Assembly (NCBI GenBank): GCA_020845495.1
Contig: JADLFM010000173.1
Coordinates: 62,001-126,000, forward strand
Length of the DNA stretch: 64,000 nucleotides
From: Chloroflexota bacterium
Lineage (GTDB): Bacteria; Chloroflexota; UBA6077; JACCZL01
Reading direction: 5' to 3'
Under the pieces are notes generated by a model. That model saw only the letters and a list, made by a program, of their open reading frames with translations, was not told where the DNA came from and made no database searches. Positions 15,434-23,820 of the stretch are shown here, in pieces. The position numbers were made by a program, and so were the translations under genes. Position 1 is the first letter of the stretch, and each line of letters starts with the position of its first letter.

Positions 15434-15816
15434 CAGGTACTCCTCCACAAGCGCTCCCTCGCACGGCCGCATGAGCGTGCAGGCGGTACCGCTTGGCCGT
15501 GGCCTGGGTCGTGGCCTGAGTCGTGGCCTGGGTCGTGATCCGCTGGCGCTTCTAGCAGGAAGCCTGCCACGGTGACCAGGAGGGGGGCACGCAATTTCCC
15601 AGACTCTCACCCTGCCCTTAGGGGGGCCTTATCTGAGCAGGGGCGAGGAAGAATCGGGGGAGAACAGGCACAGCGCGCATGCATCCGCGTCGTTCGGACG
15701 GACGGCTCGGGCAGACGTCCCGTAGGAGCGCTGCGAGCGGCGCTTGCCCGTCCTTCGGTATCGTGCTGGGGCGGGTGAGGCAAGCCCTACCTGGGACAGC
15801 TTTACCTGGGACAGCT
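15434..15816. other. Intergenic region between htrA and a glycosyltransferase
   Basis: The 383 bp upstream of htrA contain no gene I can support. They include two short tandem arrays (15500-15535, and the array starting at 15789). The htrA promoter must lie here, but I see no clear hexamer pair. Confidence 0.5.
15500..15535. repeat. 12-bp tandem repeat upstream of htrA
   Basis: Three units of tggcctgggtcg (15500-15511, 15512-15523 with one change, 15524-15535), non-coding. They lie about 65-100 bases upstream of the htrA start, so copy number could alter promoter spacing. Confidence 0.8.
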
Positions 15817-15830
15817 TTACCTGGGACAGC
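15789..15830. repeat. 15-bp tandem repeat across the glycosyltransferase stop codon
   Basis: acctgggacagcttt at 15789-15803 and 15804-15818, then a 12-base partial copy to 15830. The stop codon of the minus-strand gene (15817-15819) falls inside, so the last codons are built from the repeat. Confidence 0.85.
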
Positions 15831-17370
15831 CCGGCCGTGCGCGCAGGCGCCCGTACAGCCAGGCGATGGCAGCTCCCAGTGCGCCGATGGCGACCACGTC
15901 GATCAGCGGCTCAACTGGCACCCGGTACCGGGGGATCGCCCCCACCACCGCCGCGTGGACGACGATCAGTCCGAGCGCGGAAAGCCCGGCCGCCAGTACC
16001 GGGCGCCAGCGCGGAACGCCTAGCGCGATCGCCAGTCCGAGGGCGAACAGCACCAGGATCGGGCCGGCCGTCGAGGCTGGATGGTAGATCGACTCCAGCG
16101 CTTCGACACGCGGGAAGGCCGCTTCTTGCTCGTCAGAGGCCGGGCCTACGTAGCGGCGCATCGGCCCCCGCCAGCCCATCTGCTCCCAGAGATCCCAACT
16201 GTAGCGCAGTGTCCAGTCCGCCTTGCTCTCGTCAGCCAGGAAGATGGCGACGACGTTGCCGGCAGCGTCGCCAAGGTAGACGAGGGGACGGGAGAGGATC
16301 GCGCGGACGGCGATCTCCTGCATCACCCGATCGGTCTCCACCTGGGACATCTTCGTCTCTTCGCGAATATGGTTGAAGATGCCGAGGCCAGTGATGTCAC
16401 GCTGGGGTTTGGCGAGCTTCGCCTCCATCTCCTGCTGGATCATCTTGCGGGCCGTCGCCTTCTTTGGGTCGGCGTCGACCTGCCGGACGAGCGGATCCTC
16501 GAACGAGAAATCCGGGCGATGGATAATCGCCGTGAACGTCACGAGGTTCTGGCCGGCCGCGCCGGCCGTCGTGAACGCACCGTGGACCGCCTGATTGCGG
16601 AACATCCAGGGCACGGTAATCACGGCGCAGGCGCCGAACACCAGCGTCGACTTCGCCAGCGTGGATCGCCAGGAGCGTTCGACGAGCACGAGCATCGGTG
16701 GAATGACGAGCAGCGCCACCTGGCCGCCCGAGCGAGTCAGCATCGCGAAGCCGAGGACGACTCCGGCCGCAAGCCATGGCCAGAGTCCGCCGTGGCGCAG
16801 TCCGAGCACGATCGAGAAGACCGCGAGCGTGAACAAGAACGTGAAGACGCTCTCAGTCATCAAGAACTGCTCCCAACGGAGCGTCTGGCTGGAGAACGCG
16901 ACCAATAGCGCCGCGATGCCGCCGCTCCAGCGGCCGAGCGCCGGCGCACCCCACCCCCAGCTCAAGCGGGCGATACCGAACGTGAGCGCCGCCACACCCG
17001 CGCCGAGGACGTGCTGAAGCACGATCACCGGCGCGAAGCTCGTCCCAAACGTCACCTGCGAGGCGAGCAGGAGCCAGGGATAGAGCGGCGGCCGCTTGAG
17101 GGTCAGACTGAAGCCCTGGCCGTTCAGCAGGTCGTGGACCGGCTGGAAGTACTGGATCGAGTCGCCGCCTATGAAGACTGGCGCCCAGACGGCGTACAGC
17201 AGGCGTGGGACGAGCGCGACCAGGAACAGGCCGAGCGCGAGCAGTGCATCCGGGTGAGCAGCGAGCCGGCCGAGCGCGGCAGTCCGCGTAGTGCGCTCGA
17301 CTACGTTCGGTGCGGCACGTGGGGGTGGCGACGGGGTCGCGGCCGTCGCCGAGGAGGCGGCAGTCTCCAT
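15817..17370 (-). CDS. Membrane glycosyltransferase, GT39/ArnT-like (GT-C fold)
   Basis: A 517-residue polytopic protein with about ten to twelve membrane helices. The first exported loop carries the acidic motif GGDSIQYFQP followed by PPLYPWLL, as in polyprenyl-phosphate-sugar-dependent GT-C enzymes (PMT/ArnT-like). These transfer a sugar from a lipid carrier on the outer membrane face. The C-terminal helices include a GALGAAIAWLYG segment. The N-terminal 30 residues are Ala/Pro-rich and cytoplasmic. It is divergent from the small gene at 17681. Donor and acceptor cannot be named. A second protein of similar design lies at 47671. Confidence 0.78.
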   Translation of the reverse strand: METAASSATAATPSPPPRAAPNVVERTTRTAALGRLAAHPDALLALGLFLVALVPRLLYAVWAPVFIGGDSIQYFQPVHDLLNGQGFSLTLKRPPLYPWLLLASQVTFGTSFAPVIVLQHVLGAGVAALTFGIARLSWGWGAPALGRWSGGIAALLVAFSSQTLRWEQFLMTESVFTFLFTLAVFSIVLGLRHGGLWPWLAAGVVLGFAMLTRSGGQVALLVIPPMLVLVERSWRSTLAKSTLVFGACAVITVPWMFRNQAVHGAFTTAGAAGQNLVTFTAIIHRPDFSFEDPLVRQVDADPKKATARKMIQQEMEAKLAKPQRDITGLGIFNHIREETKMSQVETDRVMQEIAVRAILSRPLVYLGDAAGNVVAIFLADESKADWTLRYSWDLWEQMGWRGPMRRYVGPASDEQEAAFPRVEALESIYHPASTAGPILVLFALGLAIALGVPRWRPVLAAGLSALGLIVVHAAVVGAIPRYRVPVEPLIDVVAIGALGAAIAWLYGRLRARPGCPR

Positions 17371-17595
17371 CGGCGCCTTTCGGGAGAGACGGTTCAGGTC
17401 AGACGAGGCAGCCTGAGCGAGGCGGTCGGAAGCACCATAGCTCGGGCGTGGTGACGCCGGCTCCAGGGTTCAGGTAACGCACGCCTCGATCGGGCGCACG
17501 CAGAAGACACATCGCCGCTCGCCGGCCGGGGCGGAGGATAGCCCCGGCCGATCCGGGCCGTCAAGGTTGGCGCACCTTTGGAGTATTAAGAGTTC

Positions 17596-17625
17596 TTTAC
17601 AATCTCTGCTCGCCGGTCCTAGAAT
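17596..17625 (+). promoter_or_regulatory. Sigma-70-type promoter for the 17681 operon
   Basis: TTTACA (17596-17601) and TAGAAT (17620-17625) are separated by 18 bases, in an AT-rich island of an otherwise GC-rich 310-bp intergenic region (17371-17680). Predicted start near 17632, about 50 bases before the ATG at 17681. Confidence 0.72.
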
Positions 17626-17680
17626 AGCCGGGCCGACTCGGTGCGGCGCGTCTGCCGGCCAGCTCGAACGTGCAGGGATC

Positions 17681-17965
17681 ATGCTGCCACATCTACAAGC
17701 GCTCCAACGCGCCGTCATCACCTACCTCGCCATCGGCCTCGTGGTCACTGGCCTTGGGTCGGCGTGGGCCGGAGCGCTACCGGGTACCACGTGGCAGGCC
17801 CGTGCGGCAGAGGCGATCCAGCGGATTGTGACCTGGCCGCGGCTTCTGCCGATGGCGGCACGTTCGCTCGACCGCTCGCTCTCCGAACTGCCGAGCGAGA
17901 GTCAGCCGACGCTCTACTACCTGGTGCGCGGTGCCACCTGGCACGATGCAGTTGAGGCGCAATGA
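17681..17965 (+). CDS. Small exported or membrane-anchored hypothetical protein
   Basis: A 94-residue protein that I do not recognise. Residues 11-32 (AVITYLAIGLVVTGLGSAW) form a signal peptide or single membrane anchor. The rest is a short helical domain with a TLYYLVRG segment. Start ATG 17681 is preceded by caggga. Its stop overlaps the next open frame (ATGA at 17962-17965), and the binding-protein gene follows at once, so the two are probably co-transcribed from the promoter at 17596. A role linked to the transporter is inferred from position only. Confidence 0.6.
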   Translation: MLPHLQALQRAVITYLAIGLVVTGLGSAWAGALPGTTWQARAAEAIQRIVTWPRLLPMAARSLDRSLSELPSESQPTLYYLVRGATWHDAVEAQ

Positions 17966-18000
17966 TGAGTCTCCAATCAGCGCGACAGGGGAGGTGTGCT

Positions 18001-19251
18001 GTGATCGGGCGTTGGAAATGGCCGCTGTTTGCCGTCGCCTCGCTCGTCCTCGCGCTCGGGACGATTGCGCCAGGGACGATGACGCCGAGCGCGCAGGCAC
18101 AGGCAGGAACCATCAAGATCGTCTCCAGCCTGCCCCGGAGCACCCATTCCGATACCCGCTACGACATTGCCTCAGTGGAGAACGCCATGCGGATGGCGCT
18201 CGAGGAAGTCGGCTACCGGGTCGGTGACCTGGCGATCCAGTATGAGGCGCTCGACGACAGCACCCCCAGTACCGGCGCTTCGGAGCCGCACCACGAGCTC
18301 AGAAACGCCCGCCGCTCGGTCTCCGACCCCTCGATCGTGGCGTACATCGGACCCTTCGGCGCGGGGGTCGCGCGGGTATCCATCCCCGTCTTGAACCGCG
18401 GTAACCTCGTCACGATCAGCCCGACGGCCGCCTATCCTGGGCTGACGCAGGCGCTCGACCCGCTGCCGTCCGACGAGCCGGGCAAGTACTACCCGACCGG
18501 GGTCCGGACCTTCGCGCGGACGATCCCAACGGACGATCGCGAGGGCGCAATCGGGGCGACCTGGGCAGCGCAACTTGGGACCAGCCGTGTGTACGTCCTG
18601 AACAATGGCCGGCCCCGTGGGAAGCTCATGTCCGACGCTTTCATCGCCACTGCACACACGCTCGGTCTCGACGTGGTCGGCGGCCCAGAGAGCATCGATC
18701 CAGAGGCGCCGAGCTACCGTCCGCTCGCGGCAAAAGTCCGTGCAAGCGGGGCCGATCTCGTCTACCTTGCCGTCAACACCCAGAACAACGCCGCCCAACT
18801 GGTGACCGACTTGCGTGACGTGCTCGGGCCTGACGTCAAGCTCATGGCGTCCGATGGTGTCTACAACCAGGCGTTTCTGGACGAGGCCGACAGCGCCGCC
18901 GAGGGCATGTACGTCACCTTCAACGGCGTGCCGGCCCGCAAGCTCACCGGCCTGGGCGCCGAGTGGTATCAGGCGTATCTGGCCCACTACGGCGCCGAGC
19001 CGAGCGTCTACGCTGCCTACGGATATCAGGCGATGCGGCTGGCGCTCGGCGCCATCGCGCGGGCCGGCACCGCCGACCGTGAAGCGATCCGGGCCGCCGT
19101 ATTCGCCACCCAGGACGAGAACATGGTTCTTGGGAACTGCTCCATCGACCCGAACGGCGACGTGACCTGTGCGGTCATGAGCGGCCGGCAGGTCGTTGAT
19201 GGCCAGTTCGACGAGGACAACGCCGTCGTCCTCACGACCGGCGGCACCTGA
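18001..19251 (+). CDS. Branched-chain-amino-acid-type ABC substrate-binding protein
   Basis: Extracytoplasmic solute-binding protein of the LivK/receptor-ligand (PBP type I) family, 416 residues. GTG 18001 is chosen because AGGGGAGG precedes it at good spacing and the signal peptide then starts properly (RWKWPLFAVASLVLALG, cleavage near AQA). The frame extends to ATG 17962, overlapping the previous gene. Family motifs include IVSSLP, YIGPFGAGVARVSIPVLN, TISPTAAYPGL, VYVLNNGRPRGKLM and the C-terminal hinge YAAYGYQAMRLALGAI. No permease follows directly. DinB on the other strand separates it from the second binding protein and livHM. The ligand may be an amino acid, amide or similar compound. 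Confidence 0.85.
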   Translation: MIGRWKWPLFAVASLVLALGTIAPGTMTPSAQAQAGTIKIVSSLPRSTHSDTRYDIASVENAMRMALEEVGYRVGDLAIQYEALDDSTPSTGASEPHHELRNARRSVSDPSIVAYIGPFGAGVARVSIPVLNRGNLVTISPTAAYPGLTQALDPLPSDEPGKYYPTGVRTFARTIPTDDREGAIGATWAAQLGTSRVYVLNNGRPRGKLMSDAFIATAHTLGLDVVGGPESIDPEAPSYRPLAAKVRASGADLVYLAVNTQNNAAQLVTDLRDVLGPDVKLMASDGVYNQAFLDEADSAAEGMYVTFNGVPARKLTGLGAEWYQAYLAHYGAEPSVYAAYGYQAMRLALGAIARAGTADREAIRAAVFATQDENMVLGNCSIDPNGDVTCAVMSGRQVVDGQFDEDNAVVLTTGGT

Positions 19252-19287
19252 TCCACGCACCCACGCGCTTCCCGACGCGCCCACTCA

Positions 19288-19803
19288 TCAGCCTGCTGGT
19301 TTCAGTCCCGTATAGACACTTACGTCGAGCGGCCCCGGCGAGTGGCCGAAGCCCGTCAACTGCGCGGCGGCTTCCGAGCGATGCTGGGTGCCGTGATTGA
19401 CGATGTGCAGCATCATCTGCCAGAGGTACATCCCGCCGGACCGGCCGTCCGGCAACGCGAAGGAGTAGATCTCAGCGGCCTTCTCGTCGGTCAGCCGCTC
19501 GACGAAGGCATCGGTTTGGCGGGCGACGTCCTTCCAGAGCGCCTCGAGCGCCGCGAGGTTCGGGAACTCGGTTGGCGTAGCCTGACGCCGGTACGCCTCG
19601 GCGGCCGGGAGGGAGCCATCCCACCAGGAGAGCCAGCCCCGCTGCGCACCGACGACGTGAAGGAGCCCCTCATGAATCGAGCCGCGCCCCTCAGTGCCCG
19701 GCGCATGGTACTGCTCAGGTGAGAGCCTGGATGCCGCCTCGAGGAGCCGGTCGGTTGCCCAGCGGTTGTAGCCGTACATCATCCGAAGTGCGGTCGCCAG
19801 CAT
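19288..19803 (-). CDS. DinB family protein
   Basis: A 171-residue four-helix-bundle protein of the DinB/YfiT-like superfamily, which act as metal-dependent thiol-transferases or have no known activity. Seen in the sequence: YNRWATDRLLEA in helix 1, a His in EGLLHVVGAQRGWL, and the pair HIVNHGTQHRSEAA. These give three His that can hold a divalent metal. ATG 19803 has GGAGG upstream. It lies opposite to and between two transporter genes, and no functional link is evident. Confidence 0.85.
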   Translation of the reverse strand: MLATALRMMYGYNRWATDRLLEAASRLSPEQYHAPGTEGRGSIHEGLLHVVGAQRGWLSWWDGSLPAAEAYRRQATPTEFPNLAALEALWKDVARQTDAFVERLTDEKAAEIYSFALPDGRSGGMYLWQMMLHIVNHGTQHRSEAAAQLTGFGHSPGPLDVSVYTGLKPAG

Positions 19804-20244
19804 GACGCCTCCATGCAGATACGTTCATCCATACCGTAGCATCCGATCCGGACGCTCCTCGTCCGCATTCGCTGCTCGGCAGCCGGGATTCGGCCGGACG
19901 ATGCGTGTCGATGCGGCCGTTCTCACGACGAGCCTCGACGGCGCCGCGACACATGGCCGTGTGCTCCGCTGTCAGGGGGAAGATCTGGACTCCGTCGCTC
20001 ATCAGGTGCTCGCACTGCCCTCGCCGGCCGCCGTCCAGGCGCCAACGGAGTTGGTGGCAGCAGTCGGAGGTATCGCCGCTGGTGCCGTCACCATGCGGGC
20101 ATCGAACGCCGTCGCGGGAGGGAGCATGCCGTACCGTCATCGAGATCCGGAGCAGACGACATCTTGACACAGGTTGACACCAGCCGGCGCGGCAGTAGTT
20201 CCATCGCTCGTGACGTTGGTCCGCGGCGTTGGCGTGCATCGTCC
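19804..20244. other. Intergenic region upstream of the second binding protein
   Basis: No gene recognised. At its 3' end two TTGACA hexamers occur (20164-20169 and 20174-20179). The second is 16 bases from TAGTTC, a possible weak promoter. The open frame of the next gene reaches TTG 20164, but that TTG is the promoter-like hexamer itself, which argues for the later start. Confidence 0.45.
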
Positions 20245-21783
20245 GTGGGGCGACAGGCTCTGCGCTCGGCCGGCCTGCGACTGGCCCTCGCCAGCCTGAT
20301 CCTCCTGACCGCCTGCCAGTCGGCGACGCCAACCCAACCGACCGCCGCCCCACCGGCCGAGGCGAAACCCGCCGAAGCCGCCAGGCCGGCCACGCCTCCA
20401 TCTGCTACGTCTCCGGAGGCCGTGCTCCCGCCGGTCGCGTCCCCGGCTGCCGCTCCCTCGCCGGTGGCCACGTCCCTGGCGGCTGTCAGCCCGGCTGCCT
20501 CGCCACCGTCAAGCCCGGCCGCCTCGCCACCGTCAAGCCCGGCCGCCTCGCCACCGTCAAGCCCGGCCGCCAATCCTGCCGCAAAGCCGTCTGCTCAGGG
20601 CGCGCCATCCGTTCCAGCGAAACTTACTGACAATCGGCTCGTCATCGCCGTCATCAACGATCAGTCCAGCGTCTACGCGGACCTGTCTGGCAGCAACGGT
20701 GTCAAGGCGGCCCAGATGGCGGTGGACGACTTCCTCGGGAAGTACGGCCAGAACGCCCTCGGCGGCCCAATCGAGGTCATCAGCGCCGATCACCAGAATG
20801 CGCCGGACCTGGCCTACGCCAAGGCCCAGGAGCTCGCCGACCGACACGGCGCTGACCTGTTCATCGATGCACCGACGTCATCCGCCGCGCTGGCCATCGC
20901 CAACGTCGCCCGAGAGAAGCGTCGGGTCTACTTGAACGTCAGTGCTGCGACGACCGAGCTAACCGGCCCACAATGCAACAAGTACACGTTCCACTACGCC
21001 TACGACACCTACATGCTGGCCAACGGCACCGGCGCCGAAGCGACCAGGAGCGTCGGCAAGAAGTGGTACATCCTGTATCCGAACTACGTCGTGGGGCAGG
21101 ACATGGCCCGCTCGTTCCAGGCATCCATCAAGGCAGCCGGCGGCGAGGTGCTCGCCAGCGACGTCACGCCATTCCCGAACGACGATTTCTCGACCTTTCT
21201 CGTGAAGGCTCCCACGCTCCATCCCGACGTGCTCGGAGTGATGCAGACGGGCGGCGATCTGGCTAACGTCGTCAAACAGTACAACGAGCGCAAGCTGCGG
21301 GATCAGGGCATCACGCTGGCCGTCGGGCTGCTGCTCGACACCGACATCCACGCTCTCGGGCCGGATGCACTGGCCGGCACCGTCTACACTACCCCCTGGC
21401 TGTGGACGCTCGACGCCCGGTCGCGCGCCTGGGCCGACAGGTTTCAGCAGGTGACCAGCGCCCGTCCGACCTTCGCGCACGCCGGCGACTACTCCGCGAC
21501 GATGCAGTATCTCGAGGCGGTCCGCCGCTCCGGTACCGACGACTCGGACGCCATCGTCAAGGCGCTCGAAGGGCTCGCCATCGACGACTTCTTCCTGCAC
21601 AACGGCACGATCCGGGCGGAGGATCACCGCGTCATCCACGATGTCTACCTCGCCCAGGTCAAGCCCTCCAGCGAGGTCAAGGAGCCGTGGGACACGTCGA
21701 GGGTGCTGAGCACCATTCCTGCCGACCGGGCCTTCCGGACGGTGCAACAATCCATCGAGGCAGGCTGCAAGATGCCGTCATAG
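20245..21783 (+). CDS. ABC substrate-binding lipoprotein, branched-chain amino acid/amide type
   Basis: A 512-residue lipid-anchored binding protein. GTG 20245 places a short basic start before the lipoprotein signal (LALASLILLTAC). A TTG at 20164 would add 27 residues and is disfavoured. An Ala/Pro/Ser linker of about 100 residues holds the 24-bp repeat array. The PBP type I domain follows: LVIAVINDQSSVYADLSG, GGPIEVISADHQNAPDLA, the lobe-2 motif KKWYILYPNYVVGQDMARSF and the hinge YSATMQYLEAVRRSG. livH and livM follow after 86 bases, so it is the likely receptor for that permease. Substrate unresolved. Confidence 0.88.
   Translation: MGRQALRSAGLRLALASLILLTACQSATPTQPTAAPPAEAKPAEAARPATPPSATSPEAVLPPVASPAAAPSPVATSLAAVSPAASPPSSPAASPPSSPAASPPSSPAANPAAKPSAQGAPSVPAKLTDNRLVIAVINDQSSVYADLSGSNGVKAAQMAVDDFLGKYGQNALGGPIEVISADHQNAPDLAYAKAQELADRHGADLFIDAPTSSAALAIANVAREKRRVYLNVSAATTELTGPQCNKYTFHYAYDTYMLANGTGAEATRSVGKKWYILYPNYVVGQDMARSFQASIKAAGGEVLASDVTPFPNDDFSTFLVKAPTLHPDVLGVMQTGGDLANVVKQYNERKLRDQGITLAVGLLLDTDIHALGPDALAGTVYTTPWLWTLDARSRAWADRFQQVTSARPTFAHAGDYSATMQYLEAVRRSGTDDSDAIVKALEGLAIDDFFLHNGTIRAEDHRVIHDVYLAQVKPSSEVKEPWDTSRVLSTIPADRAFRTVQQSIEAGCKMPS
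20497..20568. repeat. 24-bp in-frame tandem repeat in the binding-protein linker
   Basis: Three identical 24-bp units (20497-20520, 20521-20544, 20545-20568; gcctcgccaccgtc start) encode Ala-Ser-Pro-Pro-Ser-Ser-Pro-Ala, a spacer between lipid anchor and binding domain. Confidence 0.9.
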
Positions 21784-21869
21784 CCATAGACGGATGAGTC
21801 AGCCGGGCGCGAGCCCTCGCTCTCCAAGGGTGCGGACGGGGCTCGCGCCTCCGAAGGGCAGGCGGCACG

Positions 21870-22763
21870 GTGGCACTCGATCTCCTGGCGCTCCAGATCC
21901 TGAACGGGCTCGTCACTGGAGCGTTCTACGCCATGCTTGCTCTCGGGCTGGCGATGGTTATCGGCATGCTGCGAGTCGTGAACTTCGCGCACGGCGCTTT
22001 CTACATGCTCGGAGCGTTCGCGGCGTACATCCTGAAGCAAGAGGCCGAGATCGGGCTCTTGCCGGCGCTGACGATCGCCCCGATTGCCGTCGCCATCGTC
22101 GGTATGATCCTCGAACGGACGCTGATTCGCCGCCTCTACGGTGTCGATCCCGTCTACCACGTCCTGCTGACGTTCGGCCTGACCCTGATCCTGCAAGACG
22201 GCATGCGCCTGCGCTACGGCATCCAGAGTCAGCCGTATGGGATACCGCCGGAACTGGCAGGCACGCTGAACGTCGGCTTTCTCTTCTACCCAACCTACCG
22301 CCTCTTCATCATCGTTTTCTCGATCCTCATCTGTGTGGCAGTCTGGTACCTCGTCGAGCGGACTCGCATCGGGCTGGCCGCCCGCGCCGCCACCGAGACG
22401 CGGGCGGTCACCGAGAAAGGGGAGCAGACCCGCGCGCTCGGAGTAAGTGGGGACCACTGGATCACCCTGGTGTTCGGGCTCGGGGTAGGGCTGGCCGCGC
22501 TTGCCGGCGTGCTCGCCGCCCCGACCCGTAACGTCTCGCCGCTGATGGGCTCGGACCTGATCGTCACCGTCTTCGCCGTCGTGGTGATCGGCGGGTCTGG
22601 CTCGATCGTCGGGGCGGTCGTCGCCGGGTTCTTAGTGGGGGTGCTTTCGGCCATCGGGTCGCTGTTCTTCCCACCATTGACCAATACGCTCGCCTTCATC
22701 ATGATGGCAGCGGTGCTGCTAATCCGGCCGGCTGGCCTGTTTGGCACAGCGGGGGCGTCGTGA
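21870..22763 (+). CDS. livH: Branched-chain amino acid ABC transporter permease LivH
   Basis: Inner-membrane permease, 297 residues with about eight helices. Typical start LLALQILNGLVTGAFYAMLALGL, then MLRVVNFAHGAFYMLGAF and the conserved cytoplasmic loop with RAATETRAV, LGVSGDHW and VVIGGSGSIVGAVVAGFL. GTG 21870 is preceded by AGGCGG. It overlaps livM by four bases, indicating coupled translation. It should form a heterodimer with LivM and be driven by LivG/LivF ATPases, which are not encoded nearby. Confidence 0.93.
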   Translation: MALDLLALQILNGLVTGAFYAMLALGLAMVIGMLRVVNFAHGAFYMLGAFAAYILKQEAEIGLLPALTIAPIAVAIVGMILERTLIRRLYGVDPVYHVLLTFGLTLILQDGMRLRYGIQSQPYGIPPELAGTLNVGFLFYPTYRLFIIVFSILICVAVWYLVERTRIGLAARAATETRAVTEKGEQTRALGVSGDHWITLVFGLGVGLAALAGVLAAPTRNVSPLMGSDLIVTVFAVVVIGGSGSIVGAVVAGFLVGVLSAIGSLFFPPLTNTLAFIMMAAVLLIRPAGLFGTAGAS

Positions 22764-23746
22764 GTGGGCGTGGGGCACGCCTGGTCGGATACGGCCTCGG
22801 GTTGGCGCTCGCGCTCATGTTGCCGCTGCTGATCCACCCGGTCCTGGCGCTGGACATCCTGGTCTGGGGGCTGTTCGCCGTTGCGCTGGACCTGCTGCTT
22901 GGCTATGGCGGCCTGCTCTCGTTCGGGCAGGCCATGTTCTGGGGCACGGCTGGCTATACGGCCGGCCTCGTCGCAAAGTACCTCGAGGCGCCCGTTCCAC
23001 TGGCGTTGCTCGCGGGTGTCGCCGCCTGCGTCGTCATGGCATTGCCGATTGGTTACCTCGCGGTCCGGCGCACCGGCGCTTCCTTCGCGATAGTAACGCT
23101 GGCTTTCGCCCAGATGATCTCCTTCATCGTCGACGAATGGCGGGACGTTACTGGCGGCGAGAACGGGCTCCAGGGGATTCCGCGCACCCTCGTCGACCTC
23201 AGTCTCTCAGACAGCCTGACCTTCTACTACGCTGCCCTGCCGTTTGCCCTGTTCGGGTACTGGCTGGCGTACCGGATCGTGCATTCGTCGTTCGGCCACG
23301 TCTTCACCGCCATCCGCGACGACGAGACCCATGCTCGGGCGCTCGGCTACCCGATTCGCCGCTACAGGTTGCTCGGCTTCGTGCTGTCGGCCGGGCTGGC
23401 GGGGCTGGCCGGCGGGCTGAACGCCCTCAGCCACGGCTTCGTGACGCTCGATTCCGTCCACTGGACGACCTCTGGCACGGTCGTCGTCATGACGGTCCTC
23501 GGCGGCATCGGGACGCTCTGGGGCAGTGTCGTCGGTGCAGCAGTGGTGCTGCTGCTCCGCGACGTCCTGTCCACCTGGACGGATGCCTGGGGCCTCGTGA
23601 GCGGAGCCATCGTCGTCGTCGTGGTGCTCGGCTTTCGACGCGGCATCTGGGGCACGTTCGCCCACCTCCGGCGCGAGCGGCGGGCGGACGCCGCATCGCG
23701 CCGGTCACCGGCTGGCGGGACGGTCAGGGGGCGCACGCCATCCTGA
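22760..23746 (+). CDS. livM: Branched-chain amino acid ABC transporter permease LivM
   Basis: Second permease subunit, 328 residues, about ten helices. Family motifs are LDLLLGYGGLLSFGQAMFWG, AIVTLAFAQMI, a VTGGENGLQGIPR loop, IRDDETHARALGYPIRRYRL (ATPase-facing loop) and VVVMTVLGGIGTLWGSVVGA. GTG 22760 overlaps the livH stop. The operon ends here: the next gene is on the opposite strand, so the ATPases livG and livF are missing from their usual place. The C-terminal 25 residues are basic and low-complexity. Confidence 0.93.
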   Translation: MSGRGARLVGYGLGLALALMLPLLIHPVLALDILVWGLFAVALDLLLGYGGLLSFGQAMFWGTAGYTAGLVAKYLEAPVPLALLAGVAACVVMALPIGYLAVRRTGASFAIVTLAFAQMISFIVDEWRDVTGGENGLQGIPRTLVDLSLSDSLTFYYAALPFALFGYWLAYRIVHSSFGHVFTAIRDDETHARALGYPIRRYRLLGFVLSAGLAGLAGGLNALSHGFVTLDSVHWTTSGTVVVMTVLGGIGTLWGSVVGAAVVLLLRDVLSTWTDAWGLVSGAIVVVVVLGFRRGIWGTFAHLRRERRADAASRRSPAGGTVRGRTPS

Positions 23747-23820
23747 ACGGCGCCCGCCCCCACGCCTGGGATCGTGCCGTCGCTGCTACACCCCAACGCT
23801 GGTGAGAGCGCGAGGCCGGT

